Below, piece by piece: positions 25,016 through 33,780 of a stretch of DNA of 64,000 nucleotides (positions within the stretch are counted from its first letter, which is position 1; each line of letters begins with the position of its first letter). The position numbers and the translations under genes are program-made. The stretch spans positions 1 to 64,000 of the forward strand of contig CAXTIG010000008.1 in NCBI GenBank assembly GCA_964244295.1, given 5' to 3'. Below the pieces are notes generated by a model. It saw nothing but the letters and a program-made list of their open reading frames with translations, did no database searches and was not told the origin of the DNA. Origin of the DNA: JAJAZB01 sp964244295. Its GTDB lineage: Bacteria > Bacteroidota > Bacteroidia > Cytophagales > Spirosomataceae.

Positions 25016-26338
25016 ATGAAATCAATCCCCATTTCAATTTTTCTGCTGTTGGCGCTGGCGGGTTCCGCAGCCCAGGCGCAGGACTTCACGCTCGACCAAC
25101 TGGTCAACCAAGCCCTGACTACGAATCAGACCGTGCGCATGGCCCGCCTGAACGAAAGCAAAACGGAGGCCTACATCGACGAAGTAAAAGCCAATGCCCG
25201 CCCAAACGTGGCCTTCAGCGGCGATTACAAACGCTATTTCAAAATTCCCGGCCAGGTAGTACCCGCCTCGACCTTCGGCGGGCCGGAAGGTAGCTACCAG
25301 ACCCTCGCGCTGGGCTTGCCCTACAACCTGTCGTCGTCGCTACAGGTGCAGCAGGCGCTGTACAACCCCTCGGTGGGAATCGGGCTGAAAGCCGCCAAAG
25401 TAAGTCGGGAAGTGGCTGGTTTGCAGACGGTTCAAACGAAGGAACAAATCGCTTACCAGGTCTCATCGACCTACTATTCCCTGCAATCAGTAGCGCAGCA
25501 GATGGCTTTTCTGCGCAGCAACCTGAGCGCGACCGACCGCCTCATCCGGCTCACCGAATTGCTGTACCAAACGAAGCTGTCGCAGGGCATTGACGTGGAC
25601 CGGCTTCGGATTTCGCGGACGCAATCCCAAACCCAACTCGAATCGCAGCGGGCGGCGTACCAGCAACTGCTCAACCGCCTGAAGTACGACATCGGCGTGC
25701 CCCAGTCAGATTCGCTCCGGGTAAACGTGGGCATCGACCAGACCGCCGCCGTCCCGGCGTTGGGGACCGAAACGGCCCTCAACCGCACTGACCTGCTGCT
25801 GCTCGAACGCCAGAAATCGCTCAACGAACTGACGCAGCGCAACACCAAAGCCGGGTTTCTCCCGACGCTCTCGGCCTACGGTGTCGCGAACTCGACCTTT
25901 TACGGAAAAGGCGGCGACAACGGGATTTTGAAAAACGTACCCGGCTACTGGGCCGGTCTGCAACTCAACTGGAGCATTTACGACGGTTCGGCCCGGAAGG
26001 CAAAACTGGCCCAGCAGCGAATTGAAAGTCAGTCGCTGGCGCTGCAAACGGAGCAAACCCGCGAAGCGATTTCGATGGACGTGACCAACGCCCGTACCAC
26101 GTTCGGCGTCGAACAACGGAACCTCGCCGCCAGCCGCGACCAGGTGGCCCTGGCCGAAAAAGTATACACCCGTTCGCAATTGCAATTTAAGGAAGGCACC
26201 ACCTCGCTGACCGAGGTGATTCAGGCCGAAAACTCCCTGCGGGAAGCGCAGAATACCTACCTCAACTCGCTCGTCAACCTGCGTACCGCCGAACTGGCCT
26301 GGAAAAATGCCACCGGTACACTCATCGTCAATCAGTAA
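25016..26338 (+). CDS. TolC family outer-membrane efflux protein
   Basis: A 440-residue outer-membrane channel component of a tripartite pump. It has a signal peptide (about 1-21, ending AAQAQ), then the duplicated coiled-coil TolC fold: DFTLDQLVNQALTTNQTVRM at the start of repeat 1, and a second repeat with LPTLSAYGVANSTFYG and YWAGLQLNWSIYDGSARKAK. The C-terminal helices read FKEGTTSLTEVIQAENSLRE. It is the first gene of the operon, followed 34 bases later by the adaptor. Three TetR-type dyads lie upstream. Confidence 0.95.
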   Translation: MKSIPISIFLLLALAGSAAQAQDFTLDQLVNQALTTNQTVRMARLNESKTEAYIDEVKANARPNVAFSGDYKRYFKIPGQVVPASTFGGPEGSYQTLALGLPYNLSSSLQVQQALYNPSVGIGLKAAKVSREVAGLQTVQTKEQIAYQVSSTYYSLQSVAQQMAFLRSNLSATDRLIRLTELLYQTKLSQGIDVDRLRISRTQSQTQLESQRAAYQQLLNRLKYDIGVPQSDSLRVNVGIDQTAAVPALGTETALNRTDLLLLERQKSLNELTQRNTKAGFLPTLSAYGVANSTFYGKGGDNGILKNVPGYWAGLQLNWSIYDGSARKAKLAQQRIESQSLALQTEQTREAISMDVTNARTTFGVEQRNLAASRDQVALAEKVYTRSQLQFKEGTTSLTEVIQAENSLREAQNTYLNSLVNLRTAELAWKNATGTLIVNQ

Positions 26339-26372
26339 ACAAAACCCGGTCAATCTTCTACCATTCAATTAA

Positions 26373-27422
26373 ATGAAACGTCTCCTCATCCTGCTTGCCC
26401 TCGTCGGCACCCTCGGCCTGACCGCCTGGACCCTGCTCAACAACAAAGAAAATGTAGAAGCCAAAGTCTACAAACCCAATCCTAACCAGAAAGTAGGCGT
26501 GCGAACGGCCCGCGCCGAATTGCGGAATCTAGCGCAGGAAACGGAATTTCTGGGGTCTTTTTCGCCCAACCGGGAAGCCGAAATCCGCCCTCAGGCGGGC
26601 GGGCAACTGGTGCAACTGCCCATTGAAGAAGGGCAATCGGTGGGAGCGGGGCGGCTGGTGGCCAAGCTCGACGACGAACAACTCCGCTACCAGGTCGAAG
26701 CCCTGGAGGTGACGCTCGAAGGCCACCAGAACGACCTGAAACGGTACGAAATCCTCGTGCAGGGTGATGCCACGCCCGCCGTCAACCTCGAACGGACGCA
26801 ACTCAACATCCGCGCCACCCAGGCCCAACTTAAGCAACTCCGCAAGCAAATCGCCAACACCACCGTCGTGGCCCCGTTCGCGGGCATTATCACTCAGAAA
26901 CTGGTCGAGCGCGGCTCGGTGGTATCGGTCGGCTCGCCGATTGCGAAAGTAACGGACATTTCCTCGCTGAAACTGGTGGTCGAAATTCCCGAAAAAAGCA
27001 TTAACCAGTTTCGGTTGGGGCAATCGGTGGGGGTGCAGACGGAAGTGTACCCCAACACCCGCTTCCAGGGCCGGATTTCGATGATCAGCGCCACCGGCGA
27101 CGCCGCCCACAACTACCCCATTGAAATCACGGTGCCCAATTCGGCGGCCCATCCGCTGAAGGCGGGAATGTACGGCACCATCGCCAACACCAGCCAACTC
27201 CGGGCGCAAACGCTCTCCGTACCGCGTCAGGCCATTCTCGGCTCGGCCAAGCAGCCGCAGGTGTACGTGGTCGAAAACGGCCGGGCGGTGCTCAAACCCA
27301 TCGAAATCGGGGCGACGACCAACGAGTTCTACGAAATCACGAAGGGCCTCCAGGCGGGTGACCAGGTGGTCACCAGCGGCCAAATCAATTTGCAAAACGG
27401 CACCCCGGTGCTGGCGCAGTAG
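26373..27422 (+). CDS. RND efflux periplasmic adaptor (membrane fusion protein)
   Basis: A 349-residue adaptor linking the inner-membrane pump to TolC. The N-terminus is a membrane anchor or signal (MKRLLILLALVGTLGLTAW). The lipoyl halves are IRPQAGGQLVQLPIEEGQSV and TTVVAPFAGIITQKLVERGS, separated by a helical hairpin (about 105-150). Beta-barrel and membrane-proximal domains follow (SLKLVVEIPEKSINQF, then VPRQAILGSAKQPQVYVV). All conserved MFP segments are present. The RND gene begins 121 bases later, beyond a GAGTGA-type inverted repeat. Confidence 0.95.
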   Translation: MKRLLILLALVGTLGLTAWTLLNNKENVEAKVYKPNPNQKVGVRTARAELRNLAQETEFLGSFSPNREAEIRPQAGGQLVQLPIEEGQSVGAGRLVAKLDDEQLRYQVEALEVTLEGHQNDLKRYEILVQGDATPAVNLERTQLNIRATQAQLKQLRKQIANTTVVAPFAGIITQKLVERGSVVSVGSPIAKVTDISSLKLVVEIPEKSINQFRLGQSVGVQTEVYPNTRFQGRISMISATGDAAHNYPIEITVPNSAAHPLKAGMYGTIANTSQLRAQTLSVPRQAILGSAKQPQVYVVENGRAVLKPIEIGATTNEFYEITKGLQAGDQVVTSGQINLQNGTPVLAQ

Positions 27423-27437
27423 AAATACTGAGTGACT

Positions 27438-27501
27438 GAGTGAGGGAGTGATTGAGTGAGGAAAAGGCAGGTGTTTTTTTTTCTCAATCACTCCCTCACT
27501 C
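27438..27501. repeat. Inverted simple repeat inside the efflux operon
   Basis: Arms 27438-27456 and 27483-27501 (19 bp) pair perfectly and consist of GAGTGA/TCACTC units; flanking copies extend the match imperfectly. The loop holds a run of ten T. It separates the adaptor and RND genes and could stabilise or partly terminate the transcript. Confidence 0.75.
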
Positions 27502-27543
27502 AATCACTCAGTCACTCAATCACCCCTTTGACTTTTCACACCC

Positions 27544-30500
27544 ATGAATTTCGTAGAAACCCTCATCAAACGCCCATCGCTCATCATCGTGCTGTTCGCC
27601 ATTTTGAGCCTGGGGGGCCTGTTTTCGTACCGCTTGCTGAGTTACGAGCTGTTGCCGGAGTTTTCGGTGCCAACCATCACCATCACCACGGTGTATCCGG
27701 GGGCGGCGCCGTCGGAGGTGGAAACCGAAGTCAGTAAAAAAATCGAGGACGCCGTGTCGGGTCTCGATAACCTCGACGAAGTGAAGTCCAACTCCTTCGA
27801 GAACGCCTCCGTCGTGTTGGTGCAATTTAAGGCGGGCACCGACATCGACCTGGCCATGCAGGAAGCGCAGCGGGAAATCAACAAAATGGAAAGCGACTTG
27901 CCCGACGACGCGGAAACGCCCTCGTTGGCAAAAATCTCGCCCAGCGACCAGCCCATCATGCAGGTACTCGCCACCTCGACGCTGCCCAACGCCGTGTTTT
28001 ACCAGCAAATGGAAGACCGGTACCTGCCCCAGCTTCAGCAGATTGCGGGCGTGGCCGAAATTACGATGGTGGGCGGCGACCAGCGCGAAATCCGGGTGAA
28101 CGTCAACGACGACAAGCTCAATTACTACGGTCTGTCGCTGCTGCAAGTAACGCAGGCCGTCAAAGGGGCCAACCTCGATTTTCCGACGGGAAAAGTGAAA
28201 AATGCGTCGGAAAACATGACGCTGCGCCTGGCGGGTAAATTCGCCTCGCTCGATGACATTCGGAAACTGGTCATCGCCACGCCCCCGCAGGGCAGCCCCA
28301 TCCGGGTAGCCGATGTGGCCGACGTAACCGACGGCCTGACCGAACCGACGAGCATCAGCCGCTACAACGGCCAGAACGGCATCGGCTTGTTCATCAAAAA
28401 ACAATCCGACGCCAACGCCGTCGAAATCAGCCGCCTGGTTCAGGAAAAAATGAAGGCCATCGAAACGGCCAACGCCAAAGACCGCGTCCAGTTCGCCATT
28501 GCCTACGACAGCAGCGTGTTTACCCTCGAATCGGTCGAGGCCGTGACGCACGACTTGCTGCTGGCCGTGTTGCTGGTCGGCGTGGTGATGCTGCTCTTTT
28601 TGCACAGTTTCCGCAACGCCTTCATCGTGATGGTGTCGGTACCGGCTTCGCTGATTTCGGCCTTCCTGTTCATGTACGTGATGGGCTACTCGCTCAACCT
28701 GATGACCCTCCTGGCCCTTTCGCTGGTGATTGGGATTCTGGTCGATGACTCGATTGTGGTGCTGGAAAACATCCAGCGGCACTTGGAGATGGGCAAGAAC
28801 CGCTGGCAGGCCACCCTCGACGGCGTGAAAGAAATCGGTTTCGCCGCCGTGGCCATCACGCTGGTCATCGTGGTCGTGTTCGTGCCGATTACGTTCGTCG
28901 ATTCGGTCATCGCCGACTTGCTGCGGCAGTTTTCGCTCACGGTGGCCTTCGCCACGCTGGTGAGTTTGCTGGCCAGTTTTACGCTCACGCCCTGGATGAC
29001 TTCCCGGCTGGCCAAACTGGAGACGTTGAACCCGAAAAATCCCTTTCAGGCGTTTCTGATTTTCTTTGAAAAAGGGCTGACCGGCCTCACCCGCTGGTAC
29101 CACGGCAGCCTCGACTGGGTGTTGAGCCACAAGCTGGCCTTCACCGGAATCCTGGCCTCAATTTTCGCCTTCACGGCCTGGGTGACGAGCCTCGGCATCA
29201 TCGGCTCGCAGTTTGTGGCCTCGGGCGACCAAGGCAAATTTCTGCTCACGATGAAAGTCGACAAAAGCGCCTCGCTGCAACAAAACAACCTCAGCGCGCG
29301 GAGTATCGAAAACTACCTCCGCTCGAAGCCCGAAGTACAAACCATTTTCGCCAACGTGGGCGGAGCCAGCACGGGTGCCAACAGCACCGGGCAGGGCGAA
29401 ACCAACCGCACGGAGCTAACCGTGCAACTGGCGGAAGCCAGCGAACGGCCCGGCAACTTGCCCACGGAACAGTACATGATTTCAGTTCGGAACGAACTCG
29501 AAAAGCGGTTCCCGGCCATTGAATTCAATTCCTCGGTGGTGGGTATGGTCAACTCAGGCTCGTCGCCCATCGAGATTTTCCTCAGCGGCAACGACCTGAA
29601 TCAGAACCTCGCCGCCGCCGAAGACCTCAGCAACCGCATCCGCAAAACCCCCGGTGCTAACGACGTAAACGTGTCGATTGAATCGGGAAACCCGGAAGTG
29701 CGGGTGGAAATCGACCGGGAGAAACTGGCGAAACTGGGGCTGGACATTCAGACCGTGGGTGGCACCCTGCAAAACGCCTTTGCCGGAAACGACGATTCCA
29801 ACTTCCGGGAGGCGGGCGAAGACTACGACATCCGCGTGATGCTCGACGCCTTCGACCGCAAAAACCCCGACGATGTGAAAAGCATCAATTTCTACAGCCC
29901 GGCGGCCCAGCGACCGGTGCGACTGGCCGAGTTTGCCAACGTCAGCCTGAGCAACGGCCCTTCGCTGCTGCAACGCAACAACCGCCGCTCGTCGGTCACG
30001 GTCACGGCCAACACGCTCGGCACCGGGTCGGGCACGCTCATCAGCAGCATCCGGGCCGACTTGGTCAAAAACCCGCTGCCCGCCGAGATTTCGGTCACCT
30101 GGGGTGGCGACGCCAAAAACCAGGACGAAGGCTTCGGCTCCCTGGGCCTGGCGATGCTGGTGGGGCTGATGCTGGTGTATTTCATCATGGTGCTGCTCTA
30201 CGACAGCTTCGTGTACCCCTTCGTGGTGATGTTTTCGGTGCCGGTGGCGGTGGTGGGGGCCGTGCTGGTGCTAGCCCTGACTTCGTCGGACATTGGGATT
30301 TTCTCGATGCTGGGCTTCCTGATGCTGATTGGGTTGGTGATTAAAAACGCCATCCTCATCGTCGACTTTGCCAACCAGCAAAAAGCCCAGGGTGTGCCGT
30401 TTCGGGCCGCCATTCTCCACGCCGGCGAAGAGCGCCTCCGCCCGATTTTGATGACCACCCTGGCGATGGTGATCGGGATGATTCCGATTGCCACGGCCAG

Positions 30501-30699
30501 CGGAGCCGGGGCCGAATGGAAAAACTCCCTGGCCTGGGTCCTCATCGGCGGCCTGAGCAGTTCGATGCTCCTCACGGTGTACCTCGTCCCGATGATGTAC
30601 TACCTCGTCGACCGGACGCAGGAATGGGTCGCCGGGCGCTTGGGCAAGAAAAAAAGCACCGAACCTGATGCCGTTCCGGCGGAAGTGGCGCTGACGTGA
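27544..30699 (+). CDS. RND efflux pump permease (HAE-1 type)
   Basis: A 1051-residue inner-membrane proton-driven exporter. The first helix reads PSLIIVLFAILSLGGLFSYR; the two large periplasmic loops follow helices 1 and 7. The helix-4 proton relay is present (LVIGILVDDSIVVLENIQRH, with the Asp-Asp pair). The second half repeats the fold (GFGSLGLAMLVGLMLVYFIM, LGFLMLIGLVIKNAILIVDF). Length is normal for AcrB/MexB-like pumps. With the TolC and adaptor genes upstream it forms a complete tripartite system under TetR control. Substrates are probably drugs, dyes or lipids, not resolvable from sequence. Confidence 0.96.
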   Translation: MNFVETLIKRPSLIIVLFAILSLGGLFSYRLLSYELLPEFSVPTITITTVYPGAAPSEVETEVSKKIEDAVSGLDNLDEVKSNSFENASVVLVQFKAGTDIDLAMQEAQREINKMESDLPDDAETPSLAKISPSDQPIMQVLATSTLPNAVFYQQMEDRYLPQLQQIAGVAEITMVGGDQREIRVNVNDDKLNYYGLSLLQVTQAVKGANLDFPTGKVKNASENMTLRLAGKFASLDDIRKLVIATPPQGSPIRVADVADVTDGLTEPTSISRYNGQNGIGLFIKKQSDANAVEISRLVQEKMKAIETANAKDRVQFAIAYDSSVFTLESVEAVTHDLLLAVLLVGVVMLLFLHSFRNAFIVMVSVPASLISAFLFMYVMGYSLNLMTLLALSLVIGILVDDSIVVLENIQRHLEMGKNRWQATLDGVKEIGFAAVAITLVIVVVFVPITFVDSVIADLLRQFSLTVAFATLVSLLASFTLTPWMTSRLAKLETLNPKNPFQAFLIFFEKGLTGLTRWYHGSLDWVLSHKLAFTGILASIFAFTAWVTSLGIIGSQFVASGDQGKFLLTMKVDKSASLQQNNLSARSIENYLRSKPEVQTIFANVGGASTGANSTGQGETNRTELTVQLAEASERPGNLPTEQYMISVRNELEKRFPAIEFNSSVVGMVNSGSSPIEIFLSGNDLNQNLAAAEDLSNRIRKTPGANDVNVSIESGNPEVRVEIDREKLAKLGLDIQTVGGTLQNAFAGNDDSNFREAGEDYDIRVMLDAFDRKNPDDVKSINFYSPAAQRPVRLAEFANVSLSNGPSLLQRNNRRSSVTVTANTLGTGSGTLISSIRADLVKNPLPAEISVTWGGDAKNQDEGFGSLGLAMLVGLMLVYFIMVLLYDSFVYPFVVMFSVPVAVVGAVLVLALTSSDIGIFSMLGFLMLIGLVIKNAILIVDFANQQKAQGVPFRAAILHAGEERLRPILMTTLAMVIGMIPIATASGAGAEWKNSLAWVLIGGLSSSMLLTVYLVPMMYYLVDRTQEWVAGRLGKKKSTEPDAVPAEVALT

Positions 30700-30729
30700 C
30701 CACCGGCGCTTAACCTGACCGCGCCGTTT

Positions 30730-30848
30730 TGTCATCCCGACGAAGGAGGGATCCCGTTGGCCTACCGGAGAGTTGGCCGTAGACCCACCGATAGCCCATA
30801 GCCTGCTGCTCGACAGGCCAACGGGATCCCTCCTTCGTCGGGATGACA
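30730..30848. repeat. Palindromic repeat, 34-bp perfect arms (GTCATCCCGA family)
   Basis: Arms 30730-30763 and 30815-30848 are perfectly complementary around a 51-base loop. It lies between the RND pump and the acyl carrier protein gene. Confidence 0.95.
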
Positions 30849-30886
30849 GCCATCGAGCATTTTTCAATCGTAAAAACACATCTCCC

Positions 30887-31171
30887 ATGACGCCTTCCCA
30901 ACTCAGCACCCGCCTGCGCGACCTTTTCGTCGGCCACCTGGGCCTCAGCCCGACGGCCCTGACCGACGAGGCCAGTTTTACCAAAGACCTGGGCCTCGAT
31001 TCGCTCGACGTGACCGACCTGCTGCTTCAGGTCGAAATCAATTTTGGAATCCGAATCTCCGACCAGGATTGGTGGAAACTCCAGACCGTCGGCCAGTTGA
31101 AAACCTACCTCACTGAAGAAACACTTCAGGTGCAGTCTGGCCGGGGGCAGACCGCCGAACTAACCGACTGA
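30887..31171 (+). CDS. Stand-alone acyl carrier protein
   Basis: A 94-residue single-domain carrier protein. I chose the ATG at 30887 (MTPSQLSTRLRDLF) because the upstream open frame runs through the palindromic repeat. Ser39 in FTKDLGLDSLDVTDLL is the expected phosphopantetheine attachment site, and helix III reads VEINFGIRISDQDWWKL. It is not next to fab genes, so it is probably not the main fatty-acid ACP. Stand-alone ACPs of this type occur in Bacteroidota specialised lipid or pigment pathways. It is followed 45 bases later by a DUF5686 protein, possibly in one operon. Its acyl partner is unknown. Confidence 0.87.
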   Translation: MTPSQLSTRLRDLFVGHLGLSPTALTDEASFTKDLGLDSLDVTDLLLQVEINFGIRISDQDWWKLQTVGQLKTYLTEETLQVQSGRGQTAELTD

Positions 31172-31216
31172 GGCGAAGCGCATATCCTCCGCCCCGCTTT
31201 CAATCCCGCCCCAACG

Positions 31217-33748
31217 ATGAGCACTCAACAAATTAAAACACAACTTGCCGCCCTGGTCGGGTTGCTGCTGCTTGCTCAGCCACTGTCGGCCCAGACCATG
31301 TACCGCCTCAGCGGCCGCATCACCGACGCGGCCACCGGCGCGGGAATTCCCTTCGCTGGTGTCGGCATCAAAGGCACCTCGAAAGGCGGGGTGTCAGACG
31401 CCGAAGGCCGATATCGGTTCGCGTTTTCCGGGCAGGGCGATTCCCTGACCGCTTCCAGCATTGGCTACCAAACCCGGTCGCTGCGCCTGCGGCCCGATTC
31501 GTCCCAAACCCTCGACCTGGCCCTGACGGCCACGGCCACGGGCCTGCGCGAGGTGAAAGTGTACGCCAAAGGCGGCGACCCGGCTTACCGAATTCTGCGG
31601 GAGGTGATTCGCCGTCGCGACGAGTTCGACCCGGACCGGGTGAAGGCGTACCAGTTTGAAAGCTATTCCAAAGTCGAGGCCTACCTCAACAACTTTGCCG
31701 AACCACGCCGGAAAGGCCGTCGTCCCGGCCCGCTGGGACGGGCGCTTTCCAAACTGCCCGCCATCACCGACGAAAACGGCAAACCCGCCGTGCCGGTGTA
31801 CGTTTCGGAAACGGCCTCCGAATTTTACTACCGCTCCGACCCCAAAAAAGTAAAGGAGCGCATCCTGAAAAGCCGCGCTTCCGGCGTGGGCATCAGCGAT
31901 GGCGGCATCGCCGCCCAACTCACCGGGGCTTCGTTTCAGCAGTATAATTTTTACGGAAATTACGTCAGTCTGTTCCGCAAAGACCTGCCTTCGCCGCTGG
32001 GTCAGTTCTGGAAAACGCTGTACACCTTCCACCTCCTCGATACCGTGTCGATGCGGGGGACGGTCTGCTTTGAAATCGACTTCGAACCCCAACGCGCCAG
32101 CGACCTGGCCCTCAACGGCACCGTGTGGATCGACACCACCCGGTACGGGCTGATGGGCATCGACACCCGGATCGACCGGCGGGCCAACATCAATTTCGTG
32201 GATGAAATCCGGCTGAGTCAGGAATGGGAAGACGTAAGCGACAGCACCCAGGCCCGCCCCGTTCGCCTGCCCGTGTTGACGCAGTTGCTCATCGACACCG
32301 ACCAGCCGACGCCCCGTGCTCCCGGTTTGCTGCTGCGGTTTTACGTGGCGGTAAAAAACGTGCAGGTCGACCGCCCACTCGAAGCCGCCTTTTACGAACC
32401 CCCGCTCGAACTGGCCGACGACTACCGCGAACTCACCCCGGCCTACTGGCAGCAAGCCCGGCCCGAATCGCTTTCGTCGCAGGAATTGCGGGCCTTCGAG
32501 GTGATCGACTCGGTGCGAAACACGCCCGTGATGAAAGCAATCGGCGAGGTGGTCAAACTCACCACGCTGGGGTATTACCCGCTGAAAGCACCGCTCAACG
32601 TCGAACTGGGACCGCTGCTGAACAGCTACGCCTACAACAACGTGGAAGGCCACCGCTTCCGGCTCGGCCTGCGCACCGATGCCCGCTTCAGCCGCCGCTG
32701 GACGCTGGGCGGCTACGCGGCTTACGGCACGCGGGACACCCGGCTCAAGTACGCCGCCAGCGTGGAGTACATCGTTCAGAAAAAACCCTGGACGGTGCTG
32801 GGCCTCCAGCATCGCTACGACCTGGAGCAGGTGGGGCTGTCGGCGGAAAACCTGGGGACGAACGCCCTTTTTACGGCGCTCCTGCGGTTTGGAACGCTCC
32901 AGCGGCCTTATGTTCAGCAAAGCAACTACGCCTACCTCCGGCGCGAATTGGGCCGTGAATTTACCCAAACCATCGGCCTGAGTAACCGGAGCTTTGAGCC
33001 ACTTTTTGGCTTTGCCTACCGGACGGGCAGCGAAAGCGACCAGGAGTTAGCCAGCACCTTCCAAACCACGGAACTGCGGCTGGAAACCCGCTTCGCGCCC
33101 GGCGAACTGCCCATTCAGAACAACAACGAGCGCGTCAGCCTCGGGGCCAGCAACCGTCCGGTGGTGTTGTTTCGGTACCAACTGGGGATGAATGCCCTGG
33201 GCGGCGATTTTACCTACCACCGCTTCAGCCTCGACCTCCGGCATTCGTTCCGGCTGGGAGTGCTGGGCCGCACGACCTACCAGGCCAACGTGGGCTACAT
33301 TCCCTCCACGATTCCCTACCCGCTGCTGCACATTCCGCTGGGCAACCAGAGCATTTTTCAGGTCAGCACGGCCTACAACCTGATGAATTACTCGGAGTTT
33401 GTCCTCGACCGCTACGCCGGACTGCTGGTCGAACACAACTTCGAGGGCTTGTTTTTCAACCGCATCCCGGCCATCCGGCGGCTGAAATGGCGCTTCCTGG
33501 CGACGGGCAAGGTGCTAGTCGGCGACGTGAGCGAGGCCAACCAGGCGCTGATTCCCAAAACCGACGCGCTCGGACGGCCCGTGCTGGGCTTTCAATCCCT
33601 GAGCCGGACGCCCTACCTGGAACTGGGCTACGGCATCGACAATATTTTTAAAGTCTTCCGGGTCGATGCCATCCACCGGCTTACGTACCGATCCAACCCG
33701 GAGGCCAGCTCGTTCGGAATCCGGGTTTCGGCCTGGCTGAACCTGTAA
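31217..33748 (+). CDS. DUF5686/carboxypeptidase-like regulatory domain outer-membrane protein
   Basis: An 843-residue outer-membrane protein: signal peptide (about 1-26, ending PLSAQ), a CarboxypepD_reg-like domain (about 30-115, YRLSGRITDAATGAGIPFAG), the DUF5686 core (about 116-430, GDPAYRILREVIRRRDEFDP, YQFESYSKVEAYLNNF), and a C-terminal beta-barrel-like region with repeated aromatic strands ending in IRVSAWLNL. DUF5686 proteins are common in Bacteroidota and uncharacterised; the domain order suggests a surface receptor or transporter that does not use TonB. It lies between the ACP gene and the GAF protein, all on the plus strand with short gaps. Confidence 0.87.
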   Translation: MSTQQIKTQLAALVGLLLLAQPLSAQTMYRLSGRITDAATGAGIPFAGVGIKGTSKGGVSDAEGRYRFAFSGQGDSLTASSIGYQTRSLRLRPDSSQTLDLALTATATGLREVKVYAKGGDPAYRILREVIRRRDEFDPDRVKAYQFESYSKVEAYLNNFAEPRRKGRRPGPLGRALSKLPAITDENGKPAVPVYVSETASEFYYRSDPKKVKERILKSRASGVGISDGGIAAQLTGASFQQYNFYGNYVSLFRKDLPSPLGQFWKTLYTFHLLDTVSMRGTVCFEIDFEPQRASDLALNGTVWIDTTRYGLMGIDTRIDRRANINFVDEIRLSQEWEDVSDSTQARPVRLPVLTQLLIDTDQPTPRAPGLLLRFYVAVKNVQVDRPLEAAFYEPPLELADDYRELTPAYWQQARPESLSSQELRAFEVIDSVRNTPVMKAIGEVVKLTTLGYYPLKAPLNVELGPLLNSYAYNNVEGHRFRLGLRTDARFSRRWTLGGYAAYGTRDTRLKYAASVEYIVQKKPWTVLGLQHRYDLEQVGLSAENLGTNALFTALLRFGTLQRPYVQQSNYAYLRRELGREFTQTIGLSNRSFEPLFGFAYRTGSESDQELASTFQTTELRLETRFAPGELPIQNNNERVSLGASNRPVVLFRYQLGMNALGGDFTYHRFSLDLRHSFRLGVLGRTTYQANVGYIPSTIPYPLLHIPLGNQSIFQVSTAYNLMNYSEFVLDRYAGLLVEHNFEGLFFNRIPAIRRLKWRFLATGKVLVGDVSEANQALIPKTDALGRPVLGFQSLSRTPYLELGYGIDNIFKVFRVDAIHRLTYRSNPEASSFGIRVSAWLNL

Positions 33749-33780
33749 ACCCCTTCATCGAACCCTTATTTTTCCTGGTC

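Noticed and set aside
30773..30886. 38-residue N-terminal extension of the acyl carrier protein
   Set aside because: It is encoded by the palindromic repeat; the ATG at 30887 gives a normal ACP length.
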